This document shows, piece by piece, positions 56,401 to 64,000 of a stretch of DNA of 64,000 nt. Both the position numbers and the translations under genes were made by a program. The notes below the pieces were generated by a model that saw only the letters and a list, made by a program, of their open reading frames with translations, was not told where the DNA came from and ran no database searches. Position 1 is the first letter of the stretch; each line of letters starts with the position of its first letter. Source of the stretch: Drosophila miranda (taxonomy: Eukaryota; Arthropoda; Insecta; Diptera; Drosophilidae). The stretch is taken from contig NC_046676.1 of assembly GCF_003369915.1 (NCBI RefSeq), positions 12,382,001 to 12,446,000 on the forward strand, in the 5' to 3' direction.

Positions 56401-59400
56401 CATACGTATACGTGTGTATGTATCCCGGATCCAACACATTAGCAGACATGGAAAATATTGTTTCGACATTCGTATTAGGTTGTCAGCTGGATAGTAGGCT
56501 CCTCTGCGGCCTCCTTCCTCCTTTCTCCTACATTCTGATAGCAGCCCGAACTCCTTTGCACACACACACACACGTACGGACCACACATTGCCTTGAAAAG
56601 TGCTAATGAAACCTGAAATTCGGGCCAACAGACACATTTTTGTAGGCACTGGCCTGGACCCAACCTGGGAGTGTCTGGGAGTGGCCAGAGGAAGGACTCT
56701 GCCAGATTGGTTGGGGGAGAGGGGGTAACAGGACTCTTAAGGCTTTTAGTCCATCGACGGGGTCTTCTTAATTGTTTGACTTGACTTTCCTTTATGATAG
56801 CAGCACCCACTCTCTCCGCACTACCTTTCCTTGTCTCCTTGTGGTTGTCTCTCTCTTTCCACCTTCTCCATATCTTGCAAATTTTTCCCATCTGTTGGAT
56901 GCGTGGGCTACTGCCTTGCCTCATGGATGGCCCCCATGGATGCCCCGCTGCTGCTGAATTATGTAATAAGCGTAATTGGCTTTGCAAGACGGGAGGCAGT
57001 GGGTGGAGTGGAGTACAGCCAGAGTGGAGATCTGACTGAGGGGCAGATCATTTCACTTTTAATTTATTGTGACTTTGATAAGCAGCAAATGCTGGTAAAT
57101 GACATAAATTACCCAAGACAATGGCTCAAGATGAATCAGTAATTTGAGATACACCCACGGCACACCCACCATTCCACGAAATATTCAGATATAAATAAGT
57201 AAATTTATGCTGTCTAGACGGCGGGTGGGTCTAGGGGTAGTCTATCGATTCATTTACCTAATTGCCTCAGAGAACCACAAAATAATCGACCCTATGTTCG
57301 CTCCAATTAGTTGTTGACGGGATGGCGGGGGGCACACAATTTGGGGCCTAATGTTGGGTAACCATGAATTTCTACATGGTTCCGTATTTTTTTTACCTCA
57401 TGTTTAACACAATTAAGTTTCAGTCAAGTGTCAACGCAGGCCCAGGGCCTGGGAAAGTGCACAACTTGTGGCAGCATTGCGACGCACTAAGTATACGCCA
57501 GGCTGGCCGTACAAGCCATCGAAAGGAGCAGGAGGACCATGATAAACAGTTTAAGTCATCGATTGCGACTGGGATGTTTTATTTGATCATATACACGCTG
57601 TTATTGCCGTTGCTCTGGCCGATGGTTGATATTAAGTGAATAGATAAAAGAGGAAACAACTTTTACTATAAGAACCGCAAGGGATGCCATGCCGCTGACA
57701 GGTGCGACATGCCAGAGGGAAGCGCATGTTCCTCTATTTCAGCTCATATTTATTATGAGGAAGAGCTTATAGCATCCGACATGGGATGGAGCGATGGCGT
57801 TCTAGGGCCAGATCCAGAGAAATGCTCTTGAAGCTTGCGTCAAGAGTGTGCATGGAGCATGCAGCAGAACTACGAGCTGGCTGGGTGGGTGGCTGGCTGG
57901 CAGCTGCTTCCGTCATATGTATGTTGTGTGCACATGTGTGTGAGTGTGTGAGTGAGTATCTGCTGGATGGGGGTATCTGTGTGTTTGCAGGAGAGTTGGA
58001 AAAAATAGCTTTCAGCCATGTGGCCGAGTGCTCCTTTGGTGTCTAACTGAAGTTGGGATTTCATGATGATGATGCGGCTGATGAGGATTATCTGGATCCC
58101 ACTTCAGGGGAAGATTTGCATTCGCTTGGCCAGCGTGTGGCCAGATACTTAAGTGCCCGTGTGTGTGCGTCCGTGTGTGTGTGTGTGTGGTTGCAGCTGC
58201 ACCAACAGTGTAGTCTACTTTGCAGCGTTCACAATCGTGACTGACGGCTGTTCGTGGGTACCACAGTGTGGGATAGGACATGCCTAATAATGGTCGTGGA
58301 ATGTGTGAGTGACCCTTGCCCCATCACTCACCATTCGCCCTACCACCCCCTTTCCACCTTCGCAGCTGCTGCTCATCTAGCGGCGAAAGTATGTCAAGAT
58401 TTACGCGCATCGTTAAAAGAACGAACAACGAAAGGACGTGAAAGAAAGTTGTTTGTCTCTGTGACATGTCTGTATGTCTGTATGCCACACACACGCAAAG
58501 TGTTGCCCCGCGCCCTTAAATACAAAAAAAAGCTCTTCAGCGCTAACGACACGTCAGTCAAAGTCAACATACACTTCAATTTCTGTTCGGTGGGGCAGGG
58601 GAGGGCCTATGTGGTTAGGGGATGAACCGAAATTTAACACTGTCACTTTTTTTTGACAACTCACACGCACACAGTCACACACTCACACATAAATTCGCGT
58701 ACATGTAAATAAATGCGCTGTCACAGGATGGGGAAAAAAGCAGTGCAACAGACAACCTAAGAGACGAGAGGAAGGCTGCCCAACGAGCAGAGAGAGTAAA
58801 ATAGAGTAGTAAAATGAAAACGAAAGAGGAGAGGAGAGCAGAGTAGAGAGGAAACTATAGGAAGGAAGTGGAAACAGTGTAGCACTCTCCGTGTTTTTTT
58901 CCATTCCGCTGCATATTTACTTTTCAACTTTGTCACATGCCAGCCATTTTGATTTGCGACCCCTTTGCCACTCCACCGAGCTGCTCCCCTTACCACTCTA
59001 TGCAGCCCGACCTCCCCAACTCCCCAACTCCCCACCTCCCGACTCTTATGTGTGGACCACGCCAAATGAAAATGTGGAACAACAGTTGACAGAATGTTTT
59101 ATTTAAGCACGCTCTTCAGCTTACTCCATCACCATTTCATCTTTTCCGCCTTCCGTCCAGGCGGCTATTGACTTTGGGTATCGAGGATCCAATAGATACG
59201 AATCTCTTATACCAGTTTGTGCGTATTCATTGTCTGAGCAACAATTGCACCCGAAAACGATCTCTATTTTTGCATGTTTTCATTTACCAGGGTATTGAGA
59301 GCTTCGACCCGCATCTTTCAACTTTATTTCTGTTGTTTCCGTTTAGTATTTGCGCAGTTCTGCATTGCTGACATGTCTGGCATTCCAAAACAGTCAAACA

Positions 59401-59659
59401 CAAACATTAAGCACACACACAACTACATATTTGTGGTACATATTGCAACAGCCGCGCCCCATTTGCAGCCCCACTGGAGCCATGCCCTGAGGTAATTAAA
59501 AGTGCTTGCAGCACCAGCAGCAGGATTAGCAGCTGCATCCTGCCTGGATTCCTAAAACTCCTAAGCTCTCATTGTTTTTTGTTTAAAACTATTTTTATTT
59601 ATACCATACTTTATGGCATTACGTATACGCAGCGTGAGGCAATGGAGAAACCCCATTTT
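50461..59659. other. Gene-poor, simple-repeat-rich region, part 2
   Basis: No supportable coding region. It contains GT (about 50850-50870, 58170-58190) and GA (about 54975, 55830) microsatellites and T/TTG-rich tracts near 55320-55600. The only ordered structure I see is the short dispersed repeat at 53889-54104, listed separately. Confidence 0.4.
53889..54104 (+). repeat. Five dispersed copies of an AAACCTGAA-N4/5-TGGTTCG motif
   Basis: Copies start at 53889 (imperfect right half), 53952, 53998, 54048 and 54083. The outer parts (AAACCTGAA, TGGTTCG) are constant while the 4-5 central bases vary (GCTT, GCTT, GGAG, TGTC). Spacing is 35-63 bp with unrelated sequence between. AACC and GGTT form a short inverted repeat. 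No family is recognised. Confidence 0.7.
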
Positions 59660-61725
59660 CTAGCTGCTGACATCCATCTGTGCATTGGCTGGTCCCCAAG
59701 TGTCCGTTGGCTGGCAGGCGGCACGTAGCTTCTACAGAGCAAATATTAGGGTTATGAGGAGGGCTGCACGAGCGGACGAGACCGCAACCTACCTGCAAGA
59801 AGCTGCCGGGGCGGTGGCGTTGCTTGTAGAGGGCATAGCATGCCCAGCCTGGTAACTGGACCAGGCCCAATGCGGCCAAGAACCAGCCGAAAACTGAGGG
59901 GGAAAAGGAGAGCAGTGAGTCAGAGAGAGAGAAAGAGAGAGGAGGAGAAGGAGCTGGGTCTCCTTCCTTACCATGAGCTAAAGCGGGATAGGCCACGCCC
60001 TTATATGTGAGGGGCGACATGTCGAGCAGCATGTAGAAGAGGACAGCGGCCATCAGGCCCGGCGTGATGAACAGCCAGCAGAGGCGCCAGTACCAGCCCG
60101 TCTCGATGCCCATCATGAACTTGATGTCCGCACAGAAGCGATGGACGCCTAAGAGGATACGTGCTTAGAAAGAGACCAGCAGCCACTCAAAGGACTCGTA
60201 TGAGTGGAGAGGCGGTAGGGGACTCACCATAGACCCAGGCAACGGCCACCAGCTCGCCAATGGCCAGGATCAGGGCTGTAAACGACACGCCATAGAAGTC
60301 CACCAGATTGAGAATGAATTGCCCGCCCGGCGTCATGTAAACGATGCTCACGCCGAAACCCACGACCGTCAGACAGCTGGCCAGAGCCCATGTGGGCGTC
60401 GTACGTGGCCCAAAGTGATCCCGGACGACGCGCAGGATGCAGGTGCCCATGCCCACGGTGCTGCCAATGCCTAGGACAAAGAGCATGAGGAAGAAGAGGA
60501 CCGCGAACATCTTTAGGTAGTTGTGCTTTAGGGCGCCCAAGGGGCAGGCAGCTCGCGATACCTTACCTGTGGCACATACTCGAACCGGGCAATAGCCTCC
60601 GGATACGAGATGAAGGCCAGACCGGCCCCGCCCTTCACAACGCTGCCAATATCTGTGATTCCCGTCTCCTTGGCCAGATTCCCCAAAATACCAAAGGTAA
60701 TGCAGCCGGCGATGATCGAGGAGCAAGAGTCCATGGTGGTGATGATCACGATGTCCCTGGAGGAGAGACGATAGAGCCTGGGTTAGGCCATGCATCGGGG
60801 ACTCCTCTAGGGGACAACTCACTTGTAGACATTCCTGTTAAAGTTGTTGTAGCTGGCATAGGTGATCACGGTCCCGAAGCAGATGGCCAGCGAGAAGAAG
60901 ACCTGTGTGACGGCCGCATACCACACCAGTGGATCGAGCAGCTGCCGCCACTGCGGCTTGAAGAAGTAAATGATGCCATCCATGGCCCCGGGGAGGGTTA
61001 CAGCTCTGAACAGAAGGACAAGGAGCACCACATAGGGAAAGACGCCCAGGAAGTAGGCGGCCTTGCCACTGCTCTTGATGCCGCGTATCAGCACTGCTTC
61101 AATGATGAGCCAGGACACGGCCAGACATCCGATCAGATCCAAGTTCGGCATGCCCAGGCCATTGTCAATGTTGGGGACCTCGTGGAGTATCTCACGTCTG
61201 AAGAAGAAGAAAGGGTTACCTCCCATACTTAAAGAATCCTCGTGGGACTCACTCAAAGTACAGCTGGGCGGGGGACATCTTTCCCGTGGCATTGACGATG
61301 CTTCCATCATGGCAATCACTGCCCCACTTCTCCCAGCACCGACTCCAGGGCAGCTCCGAGCCCAAGGAGGCCACCAGAAACCTCAGGGTCAGGGCCATGA
61401 TGCTCGAGTAGTAGGTAATCGAGGCCCCCGTGGCCAGCACCTGTCCCACTGCCACGCCCTTGAGCAGGGGTGCCATATCGAAGGCCTTGACCACTCCGCG
61501 GCCAGTGAACTGGCCCAAGGCTATCTCCAGATAATACACGGGACGGCCAATCACCAGCAGGGCAATCAGATACGGAATGACGAAGGTGCCGCCGCCGTTC
61601 TGGAAGGCAATGTACGGGAACCGCCAGATGTTGCCCAAGCCCACGGACAGGGAGATGCACGAGAAAAGGAACTCCAGGCCATTGTCCCACTGCTCCGTTG
61701 GTTTCGTAGCCTTCGTGACCTCCAT
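59660..61725 (-). CDS. SLC6-family (NAAT-type) sodium-coupled amino-acid transporter
   Basis: Seven exons: 61725-61253, 61197-60823, 60756-60567, 60510-60228, 60148-59972, 59893-59793 and 59731-59660, 556 residues, about the expected 12 membrane segments. TM1 SVGLGNIWRFPYIAFQNGGG carries the sodium-binding unwound segment, with the Gly-Asn-Ile form seen in insect nutrient amino-acid transporters rather than dopamine or GABA carriers. QVFFSLAICFGTVITYASYN (TM6) and the TM8 region are also typical. The extracellular loop 2 has a Cys pair (SRCWEKWGSDCHDG). The start is the first in-frame ATG. All introns are GT-AG and the frame is clean. It likely imports neutral amino acids at an epithelial or neural membrane. 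The individual paralog is not identified. Confidence 0.85.
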
Positions 61726-63706
61726 ATTCAGATTCGTTTCGCGTGAACTGTGCGCCTTGAGGTGGCGCGACTTACTAATCACAGTCGAGATGCTCGGATA
61801 CGTGGATACTTCCAGAGCAGTGCGACAATGTCAAACCCACTCGCCACAGATTCTTCGCTGATCGCTTATCTGGTTCGTGGCGGACAGGGGCTGTAATCTC
61901 ATCTCGAAAACAGCTCGGAATCATTCTTAATTGGCACTAATAAAAGGCGCTAAGTGAGCGATGCACAGATGCCAGCCAGACCGAGACTGAGACAGACACT
62001 TGAGATGAGATCTATTAGAGATATCATGTTCATTGGTCGCGTTGAATGGGACATTTCTCATTGCAAGGGCTGGAGGGATTAGCGAGTTGTGAAATGCGGA
62101 AGCCTCTTACGTTGCGACTTAAGATTAAAATAAGCCACAGATAGTATAACGAAACCACAGATGCATAAACCTGTTGTCGCAATTAATCGTCCACAATCGT
62201 CCCCTCTGGTTCGACTATCTTCCTCTAGATTTTCTTCGAATTTCAGCATTTAAGCAAAGTTAATAAATGAATTTTAACCCCAGAGTTCTTATAGAGTTTC
62301 TCCGCCACTACGTACACGCCACCAATTTCTTCTCAAAGCAAAAGATATTTCATAAAGTCATCAACAAACATCTACTAGCAAAGCTCTCTCACGAAATTTC
62401 CCACTAAGTTGGCAGCTCTTTGGGTTATTACTCTCTCACTGTATCCACCTCTCTGTCTTTGTTCCTGTCTGTCTGACAACGCGGAAAGTTTTTAATAATT
62501 TTCAAGAGTTTTCTAATTAACATCCCAGCACGAAAGCCACTGCAATTGCGAGTGCAGCCTGAAACTGAAGCTCAACAGGAGAACAGAAGAACAGAAGCAA
62601 GGAGCAGGAAGCAGGAAACATGCTGCCAGTTACAGGCCAAGCTCCTTAGCTCAACCAAGACGTAGATTGGATGGAGGAGTGGAATCCGCCAGAGGATGAG
62701 TGGTGTGCAGTGGAGAGAAGCGGATGGCGGCTGGCAGATAGTTGGATAAATGCCAGTGAGCCAGCAGTTGAGCGTTCCATTTTGGTGACAATTTTAAATG
62801 GGTTTTTAACAACTTTTCCAGATTTATGGCAATTAAATGCCTTTGATAGTGCTGATTGCCTGCACTGTGGCGGCCTATTCGTGGGTTTAGATGCGGCAGG
62901 CTACCGCACCAGCACTCACTAGTAATTAAGTCGAATGCAAATGGATTCCCCTTTTTTCTGCATTCCCGATACGCTTTGACGGAGGGGCTTTAGTCAGCTG
63001 CAAGCGAAATCGATTTCAGTTCTCTAAATTCCCATTGATTACCAGATTGCAATCTGCATTCGGATTTCATGCATTTCCCATTCCATTCCGGTTGCAGATT
63101 CTGCATGCTTCAAAAAGTGATTTGGCCGATGGAATACGTTACTCTAATAAATTAATATTTAAAATCCGTTTGGACAATGTTTTCCTTTTATAGCCGGTAC
63201 TCGAAGAGTTTAGGGATATATTAGATTTGTGGACGTGCATGTTACAGCCAGAATGAAGGGTTTCCGACTCCATAAAGTATATATAGTATTGATCAGCATC
63301 AACAGTCAACAGTTCATGCCTCTTGTTTGAAGCCTAGTTCTCCGAGACTATTCATCCTCTAGGGCCCCTGCGATCCTTCTGGAAATAATCGCACCCAATG
63401 CGTTGGTAACTTCTTGGACAATTTCCCGTATCGGACTAAATTGAAACAGAAATTAGAGTAGTTTAAGAAAACACACATTTATTGGTGGGTGGTAAGACGT
63501 CGATGTGTCCCGAATAGGTGGTTGGGGGCCTTCCAAGCTTTGAAGCTCCTTTTCTTGGCTGGGCAGCGACATGGGTTGAGAATCGCGGATCATCGCTCGC
63601 GACTTTGTCCCAGGTACCGCTTCTTCAGTTCCAAATTGAGACAGGTTGGAGGTTTCCCCGCACGTTGTGCGAATTTACAGTAATTTCTCTCTGGTCCAAT
63701 ACCTCC
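61726..63706. other. Upstream of the transporter; no supportable gene
   Basis: AT-rich DNA with a weak 83-codon frame at 62671-62922 that lacks any recognisable content and is not called. A degraded DINE-1-like stretch lies at about 63187-63310 (TATAGCCGGTACTCGAAGAG, then CATAAAGTATATATAG and GATCAGCATCAACAG). Confidence 0.4.
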
Positions 63707-64000
63707 TTAGTGGGGATCATCACCCTTCTTGCACTTCGCCTTGCGGGACTTGCGGCGGCGTGGCTTTGAGCAGCTTTTCTTAGACTTGCGGCTCTTGCGT
63801 TTCTTGCAAGCGGACTTCCTGCGTCTGCGCTTGCCACAAGCCGACTTCTTTCGCTTAGACTTTCCGCAGCTGCGCTTACTTTTGCGTTTCATGCCACAGT
63901 CCACCTCGTCCAGGGAGAAACCCGAAGGAACCACTGAAAGAGATCCCGTGCTGTATAATGACCTCACTTTCCTGCAGAGCAGGCTGCTCTTGCTTTGCTC
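63707..64000 (-). CDS. Lys/Arg/Cys-rich, sperm-protein-like gene, partial
   Basis: The last exon (stop at 63707-63709) encodes VPSGFSLDEVDCGMKRKSK followed by repeated CGKS/ACGKRRRRKS/ACKKRKSRKS units and DDPH. An intron is inferred from a GTGAGG donor to a TCTTTCAG acceptor at about 63934. The upstream exon (frame ...KQEQPALQE, joined at ATG-Val) runs off the window. Such cysteine-lysine-rich basic proteins are typical of Drosophila spermatid mitochondrial, fibre or chromatin proteins (don juan/Mst type). The family assignment rests on composition alone. Confidence 0.55.
   Translation of the reverse strand, partial: EQSKSSLLCRKVRSLYSTGSLSVVPSGFSLDEVDCGMKRKSKRSCGKSKRKKSACGKRRRRKSACKKRKSRKSKKSCSKPRRRKSRKAKCKKGDDPH

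Noticed and set aside
44407-56990. Many 60-240-codon ORFs in the gene-poor region (for example 50089-50814 minus, 48067-48510 minus, 55211-55747 plus)
   Set aside because: They are low-complexity Leu/Ser/Cys/Arg translations of microsatellites, often open on both strands at once, with no domain, splice logic or homology that I recognise.
62671-62922. 83-codon ORF upstream of the transporter
   Set aside because: No recognisable content and no paired copy; compatible with chance.

Overview
The window is eukaryotic, and gene content plus repeats point to a fly of the Drosophila obscura group. Short GT-AG introns, a DINE-1/INE-1 repeat, P-element-related repeats and insect families (Argonaute-2, transformer-2, Dcp-1-type caspase, Vps51, BLOC-1 subunit 1, a ZAD zinc-finger gene, an odorant receptor, an SLC6 amino-acid transporter) all fit. 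From memory of Drosophila maps, the host genes belong to Muller element C, whereas AGO2 and CrebA are neighbours on Muller D. The AGO2/CrebA blocks therefore look like DNA-level transplants. Muller C is a young sex chromosome in D. miranda, so a neo-X or neo-Y origin is possible but unproven.

Layout. 1-2515: last exons of a SIK-like gene (+), then the displaced last codons of a Dcp-1-like caspase. 2524-11397: composite block 1, a hAT-type MITE end, a 5'-truncated AGO2, the last CrebA exon with a long 3' region, and the other MITE end, flanked by the 8-bp repeat TTTGTAGC and lying in the last caspase exon. 11395-12407: rest of the caspase (-). 12566-13035: P-related MITE. 13247-15384: ZAD zinc-finger gene (+). 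15517-18000: Vps51 (-). 18219-26256: P-related MITE, tra2 copy 1 (+) with a nested ORF, Blos1 (-), then an inverted partial tra2 (-) and a second P-related MITE. 26257-35258: composite block 2, a complete MITE, AGO2 with its N-terminus, the CrebA fragment and a second complete MITE, flanked by CTAGCCAG. 35613-39952: Blos1 (+), tra2 copy 3 (-), P-related MITE and an unoccupied CTAGCCAG site. 40,000-43,850: a possible small secreted peptide gene, DINE-1 pieces, an odorant receptor (-) with one in-frame stop, and a small ORF. 44,000-59,650: about 15 kb of simple-repeat-rich DNA without a supportable protein gene. 59,660-61,725: SLC6/NAAT transporter (-). 63,707-64,000: a Lys/Arg/Cys-rich, sperm-protein-like gene running off the right edge.

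The most striking structure is that AGO2, the slicer of the siRNA pathway that restrains transposons, sits twice between copies of the same hAT-type MITE. Each block has its own matching 8-bp outer direct repeat. For block 2 the unoccupied target is preserved in a neighbouring duplicate. The two AGO2 copies are damaged differently: copy 1 has lost its N-terminal exons but keeps every splice site, while copy 2 has the whole N-terminus but a GT-to-AT splice-donor change inside the PIWI domain.
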